DNA from: Carettochelys insculpta
Lineage: Eukaryota; Chordata; Testudines; Carettochelyidae
Length of the DNA: 64,000 nt
Reading direction: 5' to 3'
Assembly (NCBI RefSeq): GCF_033958435.1
Contig: NC_134137.1
Coordinates: 121,866,001-121,930,000 of the forward strand
Below are positions 34,801 to 46,120 of the stretch, piece after piece. The translations under genes were made by a program, and so were the position numbers. The notes under the pieces are model-generated. The model worked only from the letters and a program-made list of their open reading frames with translations. It did not search any database and was not told the origin of the DNA. Numbering within the stretch: the first letter of the stretch is position 1; every line of letters starts with the position of its first letter.

Positions 34801-35499
34801 GTTGTGGGAAGAGGAGCTCTGCTAACTACAGGGAGGAGAAATGGTCTTGACATAAAATGTTTGCTCAACCCTGTCTTCCAGAATGAGTTGCTCATTTCAG
34901 AGATGATATAATTTGCTTTAAATCAAGCTGCTTTTCCAGCGTCCTGGATTTCTTGTGGAGCTAATTTTACAGATGTATTTGGTTTCACTAAATATAATGC
35001 AGCATTAGATGCATGTAATGATAGCTAATGATGTGTTCCTGAATTGTGTATTCCTGTGATCGATCTAGTGTTCCGCATGAGTGGTGGGGCATCAGAGAGG
35101 CAGACAGAGCTCTCTCCATGGTGGTGCACAGCCTGTACCTGCCACAGCCTGGCTTTTGAAAGTCAGTTTCATCTCTCGCTCACTGAGCTGCAGTTCCTCC
35201 AGGCAGCAGTAGCTGCTCTTCCCACCAAGAGATTCCACAGCCAGTAGAAGAAGCAAAGGAGACAATGGATGTTCCTGTTTCATGCCTCTGCATAATTCAG
35301 AAAGGGGAGAATGAACCCCCTGGATCTGGCCCCACTGCTTTTGAGCTGGTGCCAAGTGCAATTGTCCATCTAAAGAACTGGAGGCCAAAGTCCATATCAG
35401 ACAGGACTTGAACTAGGAAGGTCCACTCTGCTCCATCACAAGGCTTCTCTGCACTTAGTGATACCGAGAGACATGGATGGGTTTTTGATCTGGCGTTAT
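31882..35499. other. Intergenic with minor repeat scraps
   Basis: No gene recognised. A short minus-strand CR1 tail scrap (AAAGGACCTCAAGAGCTCAT, about 32418-32437) and a hAT-like end (CAGGGGTGTTCAAAGTGGGG, about 34520) are present. 32815-33300 is a GC-rich block with no coding sense. Confidence 0.5.
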
Positions 35500-35567
35500 T
35501 TTGGGCAGGAGGCTGGACTCAGTGAGCTCCTGAGGTCCCTTCCAGCCCTAGGATTCTATGATTATGG
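35500..35567 (+). mobile_element. CR1 3' tail scrap
   Basis: GGCAGGAGGCTGGACTCAGT, CCTGAGGTCCCTTCCAGCCC and GGATTCTATGATTATGG form the classic CR1 3' terminus. Confidence 0.8.
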
Positions 35568-35872
35568 ATGAATTCAGCTAAACTCCAAATATTGCTAAGC
35601 ATTTGTCTATGCTTAATGATTGCAGCTTGAGGGTGTATGTAAGCAGAGAAAATAGACTGCAGTTGGCTTGCTAGTATTTTTGCTAAAATCTCTGTGATTC
35701 AACAGAGCTATGGGATTATAGGAACTGCCTAAAGTAAGGCCTTTTCCATCGTTGAGGTGAACAACCACCGGAGATTCTTTCATATGTTGTATACCATCTT
35801 CTCCTCCCTTTACTTTCCTAACAGAATGACATGGAAGGTACCTCTCAAAGGACCCACTAAAACAGAGGTGGG

Positions 35873-36202
35873 CAATAAGCATCCCGTGGTCCAGACATGG
35901 TTCATCAAGGTTAGCCCATAGTGGGTCACCAAATATTTATTTACCTGCATGTTTGCAGGTACAGCTGCTCGCAGCTCCCATTGGTCATGGTTCACCATTT
36001 CCAGCCAATGTGAGCTGGGGAAATGGTGGCTTGGCCTGTGCAACTTCCAGTAGTTCCTATTGGCCAGGAACAGCAAATGGTGCCCACTGGGAGCTGCAAT
36101 CAGCTGTACCTACAGACATGCAGGTAAATAAAGCATCTGGCAGCTTGCCAGGGGCAAACCCTGGCAAACCGTGTTCAGCTGTGGGCTGCTAATCACCCAC
36201 AC
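35873..36202. mobile_element. hAT-type MITE, related to 20568-20874
   Basis: It starts CAGAGGTGGGCAATAAGC and ends GGGCTGCTAATCACCCACAC, an inverted repeat with mismatches. Internal blocks (TTTATTTACCTGCATG, GGGGCAAACCCTGG, GTGGGCTGCT) match the hAT MITE at 20568. No clear target duplication. Confidence 0.65.
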
Positions 36203-36204
36203 AT

Positions 36205-37031
36205 GAATTAATACCTCTTTAAATCTCTTGTAAAATTCATCTGGAAAGCCATCACTTCCCAGAATTTTACCAATTTCCATTGTTACTTGCCACTGGGATT
36301 CCTTCTTCTGTTATTTCTTTTAGATAAAGCTTCTTTACCAATTTGCTTGTCTTTGCCAAGCCTGATACTTTCAGATATTTTTAATAACTGCAAAGCTTGG
36401 AGTATATGAGGTTTACAAATTTTTATACTAAGTAGCATTAGAATGAGTAACTGTTATGCTGAACACTCTTAATTGGTGAAATGTTGCTTTTGCATTCCCT
36501 TTTAGCTTTCAAGCTAATAGCTGATCACTTTCTTTCTTGTAAAGCATCTGCTCCATGTACTTGTGGGCTTTTTCTGTGGCATCTGTCATCAACAGATGTC
36601 TTGTAACCCTTTTAGCTTCTTTGGGGTGTATTTTTTTTTTCGTGCTCTACCTTTTTTTTTTGGTTGGCAAGCTCTGCTAATCAACTGACCCCTAAAGACT
36701 TTTTTTTTAAATCTTCTTGCCAGACAACACCCATTTTTATGTTGTACTTATCAATTAATTTGGGAGAGTGAACTATGTTTTCTTTAGCTGTTGCAACATG
36801 GTCTTTGCCTTGGCGAAGCAAGTAGTCCATTTTCAAATAAAGTGATCTTTGTGACCAAATCCAGCTCTCAGATGCAATTTCCACTGGTACATGACCTGAC
36901 GATGTAAATGTGCCAGTTTCTGCAAGCCTTGTCTGTTTCACTGAGGATTTAGAGGTTAACATTAAATCTATTCTAGAATGCAATGGATGGAGACGTGAAT
37001 AAACTGTATAATCTCTTTCATCAGCTTCCAT
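36205..37031 (-). pseudogene. L1-like LINE ORF2 fragment (end of endonuclease, start of RT)
   Basis: On the minus strand the translation begins DERDYTVYSRLHPLHSRIDL, the L1/Tx1 endonuclease C-terminal motif (RDYTFYS..H..YSRID), followed by SSGHVPVEIA, the SDHAPV-type motif with the Asp changed to Gly. After several broken frames, the region at 36205-36290 reads LGSDGFPDEFYKRFKEVL, the L1 RT entry motif (SPGPDGFP.EFYK). So both ends of this L1 segment are recognisable. The endonuclease His is retained but the Asp of SDH is not. Confidence 0.75.
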
Positions 37032-38440
37032 ATCTACTTGTATTCATTTCCCTGGACCTCCTCTCTTCACTCCCCTCCTTTATTTCTCATAAAATCCAAA
37101 AATGAAATACCAAAACTACATGCAGGACAGTCCCCTTTTTTGAACCCCCCGTTCCCTCTACACTCTCAATATGCACTTGCATGGCTCCTCTTGCAATCTG
37201 AAGGAGGTAGGCTTTCCACCTCTGGGAGCATCTCTCATCCCCAGGGGAAGGCTGCCATCATCTGAGTCATGGGAAGGCTTTAAACAGCCAGCTCCTTCTC
37301 TTCGCTCTTTTAATTTCACCAACCTTGAAATTCTTCCCATCCCCCACAATCCCCTCTTATAGTTCTTTATTTCTGCAAATTTTAAAATATAGAGCACTGG
37401 TAGGCCTGATCACCCCAATTAAAGTAAACCACGTGCTATTTTCATTCACCGAGGTCAGGGCTGTCCAAAGGGGTTGTGGGGCATGAGGCAACCCTGGCCC
37501 AGTGCCCCAGGTGCAGGATCCTGTGCCAGTGCCCCTAAGCTTCCTATCCGTCAAGAATCACGTGGTGGCTGCGGTGTGTTAGTTCCCCCACCCCTACCCC
37601 CACCCCCAAACGTTAAAAGAAATCACACACAGGCATCTTCCTCTGTGTACTACTCTCCTAAACTTAAGCCCTGCGGAGAGTAGTGAATGACAACAGGAGC
37701 AGGATTGTGAAATCTGGAAAACTTTTAGTCATGGACCAGCATGTAAGTGGTGGATGCACGTAACAGCCATTCAGGTCCCTCTGTGGTGTGTATTTAAAAA
37801 AAATAGTGTTTTAATTTAGCAGTGTTCTCAAGAGCAAATTTCTCATACTTTTCTTCCCCAGATGTATGTCCCTAGTTCTTCATCACTCCCCAGTATGCTA
37901 CAGACTAGATACACACTGCACAGTCCTTAGTACAATGTCCTTTACAGACCCAGACCAATGACTTGAATGAGAGTTTAAAAACTCATGGATCTCATTCACT
38001 GGGACACTGGAAACTCACAGGTCTCTATATTTTTGCTCTTTCCTGCCAAATGCAAGTGCTAAAGAAAGTGTTTAGCACTTTCTATATTAAAAAATGTAGC
38101 CTGTGAAGTATAAACCAATACGGGGATGGCTTGTTAACCCAGCCTGGCGGAAAATTGTTTTCATCCAAACAGCAGCAGCAAAGAAGTGAATTATATACCT
38201 CACCTCGGTATTAAATTCAAAGCCTCATTGCCTCTGAGCATATTTAAGCACAGTTAGCCAATGGACACCTGGCAGCAGGAGTTAGTACACAGATGAAAAC
38301 CACTGATTATGCTTCCGCCCAATCCCCACCTCCAACCCTGGGGATGAGCTTTTTTGCTCTCTTGTTCCTCAAAGCAGGATTTGTTGTTAAACTGCCTTGG
38401 CAAGAAAAAACTGTTTGCCCTTCCTCCCCTGAACCCAAAT
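37032..38440. other. Intergenic, nothing recognised
   Basis: No gene or clear element. A possible hAT end (AGGGCTGTCCAAAGGGG, about 37458) is too short to assign. Confidence 0.5.
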
Positions 38441-38641
38441 TAGGGTTACCATATTTCAGTTTTCAAAAGAGAGGACACCCCGAGAGGGAGTGTATCTGTC
38501 TCAGTATCTGTCAAATCACATTGTAGTAATGTACTATGTATACCATAACACTAATACAGCGTGAGTTGGTAGATACTGAGACAAATACACTCCTTCTCAG
38601 GGGGTGTCCTCTTTTTTGAAAGCTCAATTATGGTAACCCTA
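38441..38641. mobile_element. Fold-back MITE, about 200 bp, hAT-like
   Basis: A near-complete palindrome: TAGGGTTACCATATTTCAG, GAGAGGACACCCCGAGAGG and ATCTGTCTCAGTATCTG on the left pair with AGATACTGAGACAAATA, CTCAGGGGGTGTCCTC and TTATGGTAACCCTA on the right. The arms are about 70 bp. The flanks CCCAAAT and CCTAAAT suggest a 7-8 bp duplication with one mismatch. Confidence 0.8.
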
Positions 38642-38665
38642 CCTAAATTCCCTCAGGTGTCAGAA

Positions 38666-39279
38666 CAGTGGTCTTTAACCTAGGGCACCCCCCCGCCCCT
38701 GGGGGTGCATGATGCCCTTTGTGGGGGTGCAAGACATGCCAGATTTTATTAGAAGGTAAATCTTCGAAAACACAAATTAAGCACAAGCACGTAAGTACAG
38801 CTACTTTGTTTCATCAAACCTATGTATTTATTAACATTGTAAAAGTTTTAATGATTACTGTAATATGCAAACAAAAATTTATTGTCAAGTTTTTAAGCTA
38901 ATTGTAGTGAAATTATCTCGCTACAAAATACAGTGTACCGCCATGTTGTGGGGTATTTCTTGACACATGCACAGACGATGATGTGGCAGCACAGCGGTTT
39001 GCTTTGAATTGAGTTAGCGGCTAACTGTTCATGTGTTGGTCACAGTTTACTTCCACAGCAAAACTCCGCAGCATTTCTGGGTAGTGCTTGTGTGTTTTTG
39101 TATGCCGACTGCACTATTATTTGTGGTGAGTAATAACACAAAACTATTTTACATATATTTAATATGCATTTAAAAGTCTATAGGCCCCTCCCCTCCATTT
39201 TTGATTTTTGATAAGGGGTGCAAGAACATAAGTTGAGAACCAAAGTGGTGCAGGCTTCAGTAAGGGTTAAGAACCACTG
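38666..39279. mobile_element. Nonautonomous hAT transposon, 614 bp
   Basis: The ends CAGTGGTCTTTAACC and GGTTAAGAACCACTG are inverted repeats of the Charlie-like hAT type. The flanks TGTCAGAA (38658-38665) and TGCTAGAA (39280-39287) match at 6 of 8 positions, fitting an eroded 8-bp target duplication. The AT-rich inside has no transposase. It begins only 24 bp after the fold-back MITE. Confidence 0.78.
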
Positions 39280-39287
39280 TGCTAGAA

Positions 39288-39979
39288 GAAAGAAAAAGCT
39301 AATTAATTGGGACTACCAGGTCACTTCTCTGATCTGTGAGGGGTCTGAGGTGCTGAACACCCTTGATGTGGGCATTAAAGACACTGGACAGGCAGCTTTA
39401 AAAAGGGTATTTAGGCAACGGAGTTCCTCACGGTCAGGCTCTTTGTGTTGGTATGACAGCGCTGATATTTGGAAGGGTTCGTTGTCATTACTTATATTAC
39501 CATGTTAGCCTTGTAATTTGCCCTAAGATTGGAAAAAGAAAGGTGGTTTTGAATACAAAACAATAACTGTCACTTGATAGAGCTTATCCTGTTTCCATTA
39601 CTTTTGTTGATCGTTGTCGGACTATAGCTATTTAGGCCTACCTATAAAGGCTTAGCCTTTAATATTTTAGGTGTGTTCTTATCATTTAGCTAGTTACAGA
39701 GGTATGAAAACACAGAATCAAAACCACAGAGTGCCTGTGGATGGGCCTTCTCTCACTGTGAGATTGTGCTGCTGTATTCTTACGGTAAGGTCTTTAGCTA
39801 AGCAGAAGCAGGAAATGTGGGGTCACGTCCTCACACATCCCAAACCAATCACACTGAAATAAGGCAATTTTGGGCTGTTAGAAAAGTGAGGCAATCTATC
39901 ACCTCCAGATAACAGGAAAAGCCTTGAAGATATAAACAAAACTTCGTCGGATAGCTTCCTGTCTGACAAGGACCCACTT
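39288..39979. other. Intergenic, nothing recognised
   Basis: No gene, repeat or RNA supported in this stretch. Confidence 0.5.
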
Positions 39980-39989
39980 GCCAATAGTT

Positions 39990-40201
39990 ACAGAGAGGAA
40001 GCCGTGCTAGTCTAAACACTATCAAAACAAAAAGCAGTCAAGTAGCGCTTTAAAGACTAGCAAAATAGTTTATTAGGTGAGCTTTCGTGGGACAGACCCA
40101 CTTCTTCAGACCATAGCCAAGAAGTGGGTCTGTCCCATGAAAGCTCACTTAATAAACTATTTTGCTAGTCTTTAAAGCGCTACTTGACTGCTTTTTGTTT
40201 T
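39990..40201. mobile_element. Palindromic Penelope-tail unit with 10-bp target duplication
   Basis: The unit begins ACAGAGAGGAAGCCGTGCTA. It then holds a minus-sense tail (GCAGTCAAGTAGCGCTTTAA, GAGCTTTCGTGGGACAGACC) and a plus-sense tail (GTGGGTCTGTCCCATGAAAG, TCTTTAAAGCGCTACTTGAC), meeting near 40110. It is flanked by GCCAATAGTT (39980-39989) and GCCGATAGTT (40202-40211). Confidence 0.75.
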
Positions 40202-40799
40202 GCCGATAGTTGGGTTGTGAAACCCTCACCTCTTTATTGATTTGTAATTGTTTCCCACTACTCTATTGCTTACCTGTGGAGTCTCTGTCTGCTTCTTCGA
40301 TTGTTTCTGTCTGCTATATAATTAATTTTGCTGGGTGCAAACAAATTAAGGTGGCAGGATATAATTGGTTAAATAATCATGTTGGGATTGGTTCATTATG
40401 TTTCAGTAAAATGACTGGTTAAGGTATAGCTGAGAATATTACTATATATTCTGGGGGCAAACAGGAAGTAAGTTGAGGAAAAGAGAACAAGGGATAAAAG
40501 GAAATTAGATTCATGCTTCCTGAAAAATAACCCCCCAAAACATTACATTGTCTGCATCTCCGGACTGTGGGCATTGCTGTTCTCTCTTTATATGAGAAGG
40601 ACCAGGGAAGTAGGAAAGCGAATGGCTAAGCCCTCTAACAATCATCATGACCTGTTGGTAGGAATTTCCTACAACTGGGTAAAATCATAATCCTACTTGA
40701 CTGTGTGTTTTCAGATTGCCTTGTTATCTTATGGGCATGGTACATACATAAGAACAGAATGCTGGGGCAGCTCCTTGTATGAAGCAATTAGAAACCTTA

Positions 40800-41865
40800 A
40801 TTACCCAGTGGGAGAAGTAAAAAAAAAACAATCAACAGGATCAAACGAATATCTAGAAATCAACATACATTTGCAGGTGGTAACTATGGAGGTTCCATGT
40901 GGGCAGGGCAGGTCAGTAGCCAACTTTGTCCACATATCTATTCTGACAAAACAAAAAGCAGTCAAGTAGCCCTTTAAAGACTAGCAAAATAGTTTATTGG
41001 GTGAGCTTTCGTGGGACAGACCCACTTCTTCAGACTAGCTGGTCTGGCTATGGTCTGAAGAAGTGGGTCTGTCCCACGAAAGCTCACCCAATAAACTATT
41101 TTGCTAGTCTTTAAAGTGCTACTTGACTGCTTTTTGTTTTGATAGTGTATAGACTAGCATGGCTTCCTCTCTGTTACTATATCTATTCTGGAGATACCAT
41201 CACTGGACCTAACCACGTTAATTACAGAATCACGGGCACATTCTCCTGTTCCTCAGCTAATATCATATATGCCATCACGTGCCAGCAATGTCCACACACC
41301 ATGTACATAAGACAGACTGCAAACACTCTTTGCCAAAGAATGAAAGGGCCTAGAGCAGACATCAAAAATCTCCAAATATGCAAACCTGTCAGCCAGCACT
41401 TCCATGGAGTGGGCCATTCTGTAAAAGACCTGACAGACTGTGTTCTCCTGAAAAGGGACTTTAACAATTATCTACAGACAGAATGCTCAGAACTAACATT
41501 CATATTCAAATTTGACACATTAGCACGTGGTTTGAAGAGGGACAGCAATTACCTGACCCATTATAAGGACTCTTTGACATACTTTGGTGTTTGACCTCAC
41601 TCTTAACTCCCCACTGCACCCCCGCCCCATCTCTCTGCTCTTCTGATTTGCCAACATTGATAACAATTTTTGGACCTCTGTGCTTTATATCTTGAGTCTG
41701 CTCTGGTAAGGCTACGATCTGAAGAAGTGGGTCTGTCCCATGGAAGCTCGTAACCTAAGAAATTATTTTGTTAGTCTTTAAAGTGCTACATGACTACCTA
41801 ATAAATAAATTTGTTAGCGTTTAAGGTGCTACAGGACTCCCTGTGTTTTGGGAGGATAGATTTGT
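40800..41865 (+). pseudogene. Penelope-like element: C-terminal GIY-YIG region and tail, interrupted
   Basis: Penelope-like elements encode an RT followed by a GIY-YIG endonuclease. After removal of 40946-41178 and one 12-bp repeat, the frame runs through HIYSGDTITGPNHV and FSCSSANIIYAITCQQCPHT, then MYIRQTANTLCQRM. The IYAI...C..C and YI.QT...L..R spacing matches the GIY-YIG domain of this class. It continues to LTHYKDSLTYFGV at 41594 and stops. The 3' tail (ATCTGAAGAAGTGGGTCTG at about 41709, AGTCTTTAAAGTGCTACA) follows, then a second tail-like piece to 41865. The RT core is absent, so it is 5'-truncated. The stretch 40212-40799 holds nothing else recognised. Confidence 0.72.
40946..41178. 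mobile_element. Palindromic Penelope-tail unit nested in a Penelope-like body
   Basis: Two tails lie head to head (GCTTTCGTGGGACAGACCCA then GTGGGTCTGTCCCACGAAAG). They are flanked by ATATCTATTCTG at 40934-40945 and again at 41179-41190, a perfect 12-bp direct repeat. Removing the unit with one repeat rejoins the Penelope body at HIYSGD. The unit is therefore a later, separate insertion. Confidence 0.85.
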
Positions 41866-43170
41866 TCATTTAGTTGTTTTACAGCCCAGAGTCTGAATGT
41901 GACACCCTCTAATTTAAACAGCAGTAACCTTGGAAGGGTTTATACAATATTTATCAAAATGACACACTATAATCTGCAGTATTGTAAAAGCTGCAGCAGG
42001 ATATCTGAAGTTTTCTCAGCAGCCAGCGCACAAGTGACTTTTACAAGATAAGTTTGTTTATCACGGACGTTACCATTTTAAGGGAAGATTCCTTTAACTA
42101 TTGCATATGACTTGTGCAGTCGACTGCTCCGAAAGGTGCAGTTCTTCAGCCGCAGGGGACTTCAATTCGATATGAGCCATTAACTTTAATCATTGGAAGA
42201 CACAAGGCTTATTCATGTGAGTAGACCTAATCAGTGAGAGCTCCTGGCCCCACTCGGGAGGTCTATACAGCAATTAAACACCCACATACTGTTTAATCTC
42301 AATGGGTCAGATTCTGTGATAAGCAAAGAACTTCAAACGCTTGAGACCCCCAAACCCCACTGTTGCCACTCACTTCAGGAGCAACCCAGCAAAACTGTTA
42401 TCTTTCACAGAGAAAGACGTCATGTCATACACAAACACAACGCCCACTCACTCCCCACCTCGTGTTACTTTATTGTAGAAGCCAATGGAGACAGTAATTA
42501 CAAAGGCCTTTCCAAAGAACCCGCGGCAATGAAAGTCTGAACAGCACCAGAGGAAGGCTTCTTGTACCAGTTAATTTAGCAAGGCGGTTCTCTCCTATAC
42601 ATCTGACTTGTCCACCGAGATTGCTGGTGCTCGGTTTCACTGCTTGAAGTCGTATGTAAATCAAGGCAGCCCCATTATTCATCTTCTGTAATCTCACGAA
42701 GGAAAATTCCGCACAGAAAGCGTTACATGCTGAAGTGTATTCGAGCCACCAATAAATCCCTGCTGGCATGTTAGCAATGGCAGGAAAGAATTAATGGGGG
42801 CAGAAAGGGGAAAAAGTCCGGATGGGACACTTAGCTAGTACCATAAAGAGAGAGAGGGTGAATGAAGCAGTAACTTGTATTTAAGCCCAACAACAGATGG
42901 GGGCAAAGAGGACATTTTCCTTGGGGCCCAGTAATTCCAAAGGGCCTAGGGTGCCTGGCCACCAATGCTGCCCTTTACATTGCTGCCAGAGTCCTGTGTG
43001 GCTTGCCCCAGGGACCACTGATGTTTCGGTGTGGGGAAGGTAAGCTCTAGCCTTGCCCCTTCATCTGAGGCCCTGCCGCTTCTCGAGGGCACAGAGCTAG
43101 GCCTCCCCACCTTGTCCCAGGGCCCAGCAAGGCTGACAGCACCACTGCTTGTGTTGGTGTTTAAAAGCTG
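41866..43170. other. Intergenic, no gene recognised
   Basis: No family resemblance in either strand. Short A-rich and (GA)n runs only. Confidence 0.5.
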
Positions 43171-43253
43171 TTTCTGACCAACAGAAGTTGGTCCAATAGA
43201 AGTTATTGCGTTGTCTCTAGAGTATCCTGGAACCAACATGGTTGCAACACCAC
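43171..43253 (+). repeat. Penelope-type tail fragment
   Basis: CCAACAGAAGTTGGTCCAAT, AGAAGTTATTGCGTTGTCTC and CCTGGAACCAACATGGTTGC are the plus-sense tail of the family at 5390. Target and body absent. Confidence 0.6.
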
Positions 43254-43271
43254 CACGGACATTACTTTGTA

Positions 43272-43300
43272 AACACACACACACACACACACACACACAC
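43272..43300. repeat. (AC)n microsatellite
   Basis: About fourteen AC units. Confidence 0.95.
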
Positions 43301-43345
43301 CCCACACCCACAGATATAGACACGTGTGGCAGTGAAGGAACCTAA

Positions 43346-43634
43346 GGCTGGGTCTACATGGGCACTTTTATCATTAACACTTGTTGCTCAGGGGTGTGAA
43401 GACACATGCCCCCTGCACAACAAAAGTGTTAAGGCTGAACAGCACTGGGGTGGCCGGCACTCTGTCGGCAGGAGCTATGTTCCTGTGAACACAGCTCCTG
43501 CTCTTAGGGGTGATTTTCATTTGCCTCCTAGAGAGCTTTTCCTTGGCCATTAAGAGCAGCTGCCCAGTGCACCTTACAACGGCGCAGCTGCAATAGCACA
43601 GCTGTGCTGTTGTCAGGTGCACAACGTAGCCATA
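43346..43634. mobile_element. Harbinger-type MITE
   Basis: The left end AAGGCTGGGTCTACATGGGC and the right end GGTGCACAACGTAGCCATAA are diverged inverted repeats (GGCT..GTCTAC / GTAGCC). Noncoding. A related half copy lies at 25860. Confidence 0.5.
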
Positions 43635-46120
43635 ACAACACTGCTGCCACAGTTTCGTATCTCAACAGATACCGCAGAAGTCAGCGTTAATACTGTGTGT
43701 GTGAGAGAGAGGGAATCTTTCTTTGCACCCATGTAGCGTTTTTAACTGAACATTTCAACAGGTTTTACAAAGGTTTGAATTGTTATTCCAGTTTTCCGGA
43801 AGAGTAAGTTGCTGCACTGAGGGATTGTGACTTGACCAAGACCACAAAGTAAGTAAGTGGCTGTCAGGGCTGCCTTCTCGCTCTGATGCTCCAAGTGCAG
43901 AAAGTGGGGCCCCATAAGCCTTAAAAATACCTTGCCTTTAACGGCTCTGCTTAAAAAAAAGCTCCCCAAGGTCACAGATTCCTTGACCCTGGGGCGTAGT
44001 CACCACTACCACCTGAGTGAGGAAAACCCCTTTTAACCCAGGAACACACACTTGGGATGTCTCCCTGTGGGGTAAACTCCAAGCTCTTAACCCTACCTCA
44101 GGAGAGATCTTAGGAAACAGGAGCTGCAATCTGACAGCTGATCTCTCAGGCTCAGATGTGAATATACACAGACCCTTCTCTAGGACACAGGGAGCAAATA
44201 ATTGCCGACTTATTTGTGATGAAGAAAAACAACAACAAAAGCAGCAGCAGCAACAACAACAAAACCATTCTGGTTGCAGCACAGAGAATTACTTCCCTGG
44301 GATTCAGCTTAGAAGTTAGAATACAGGGGGAAAAATCAAATCATGGAGAGCCTGAGGAAGCCCACACCAATTTCAAAATAACCATAACCTGATCATGTCT
44401 AACTAAACATTTCCTTTCTACTTAGATATCTAAGTGCTGATTATGAGGCCAGGAGATTTACTAGATTCATTCAAGCATTGTTGGTCTCTCTCCCTGCTCT
44501 ACTCTCAGGCCCTGAAATAGACCCTGCAGACTGCAATTGTTCTCAGTTTAAAAGAATTTTCTCTTCCTCCCATTGGCTTACTTGACTGCCCCCCCGTAGC
44601 GGGGGCCCTCTAAGGTTATCCCTTTCCCTGCATTCATTCATGACAGAAGCATAATCAAAAGTCTCTCAACTTAGATTTGCTCTCTCCATTAGAGTGGACT
44701 GCATCCCTTGTGGTTGGTTTGTATTTTGATATAGATGCAAGAGAAGGTATGTTAGATCTCAGCACTATGTTCACTAGGCCCTGATGAATGAAGAGGATTT
44801 AGCACATGTGAGTAAAAGGAGGAGGAGGAAAACATCTTGAGCAAGACATTGTGATGCTGTGGGGGAAGCAAATGGGGGTAAGTTGTTGCACATATGAATT
44901 GTCCCACTCATAGCATTTTTACAAACCAGAGAGCTGCTATCAGTCTGGCCAGGAGTGTCTAGGTAGATCATGCCAAATGCAAGAGGCTGGATTCCTGTGA
45001 ATCAGGGGAATTTTATGTACTTTGATGTTTCAAATGTGGAATATATGGTTAAGTAAATTGCTCGTGTCCTCAGGCAGATGGCTTTGATAAGTGTGTAAAT
45101 ACCCCCATCCAATTAGAATTCTTACAGATGAATATAATTATTGTATTATCTGTGTAGTAAGGACAAAGCTGCACATCCCTGCAGTGAACATGTTAACTGT
45201 TAGAGATGGCATTAAGTTCTGCCAAAGCAGGTGATATACTTTTGCACCAGCGATGGACTGGCTATGGAGCTTCTGTATACACCAGATTTGTCCATCATCA
45301 GCTATCAGGTATGCTTGAGGCTAGTTTTAATAATGCATTTTATATTTAGCACCCCTTTAAATTCTACCCTCCTACAATTTACACTACCACACTGTCCCTA
45401 AAGTTCATTAAGTCTCAGTCTGTTAAGTGTTTCTGAATAGTATTTGGTTTTCTAATTGCAGAACCCAAACACATAACACATTAGCCAGCTGGCTGGCCAC
45501 TAATTACAGTCACTGCCTCTGGTCAGTTTTCTCCTTGTTCCACAGCTGCGGTTGGTAGTGTTTTCTCAGCTGATTGTTCTTGCTAAGGCACAAACTGTAG
45601 CTGATGTTGGTTTCTGTTGAATTTACCACTTCTGGTCTTGATCACACGATCTGGGTGCTGAATGTTGTTTTTGACAGCTGGAATTGTTCATCCTTGTCTC
45701 CTCCTTTGCTGTGCTGCTTCTGGTGAGTGTGGAGGTAGTTCCTCCCATCCCCAAAGCACTGCAGCCCAAGAACACCATCCAGGACTCCTGTGCTGCTCTT
45801 GGGCTCTGCTTCTCCAGGGGAGGGGCAGGACTGCCCCCACATTTATCAGAAACAGCACAACACTGGGTACGGGGCAGGCTCAGGTGCTGGCAGGGGGGAG
45901 TGGTGTGTGTGACCTCTTCATGCATCACCACTGATAATCATTCCAAACAAAACCAATTTGCACATTTTTTTCTATAAAAGGTCTCCCCTGCCTATACGCT
46001 TCCCAGGCATTCCTTTTCACTCTGTGAGTATCACTTTTCAGTTGCTGTCAGTGAGTGAAAAGTAACTACCTTCCCCGTGGAGCTGTGCTGTTGCAACAGT
46101 ACAACACCTAGAGCCTAGGA
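43635..46120. other. Intergenic, no gene recognised
   Basis: A block at about 43855-44290 has an open + frame (44017-44319) that runs into a CAA/CAG repeat (about 44225-44265, poly-Gln if translated). It resembles no protein I know and is probably repeat-derived. Elsewhere nothing is recognised. Confidence 0.5.

Noticed and set aside
40040..41145. CRISPR-like repeats
   Set aside because: Repeats here are two inverted pairs of a vertebrate retroelement tail, not regularly spaced direct repeats; the genome is a vertebrate.
44017..44319. Poly-Gln protein of 100 codons
   Set aside because: The Gln run comes from a CAA/CAG microsatellite and the rest matches no family; flanks look like repeat.
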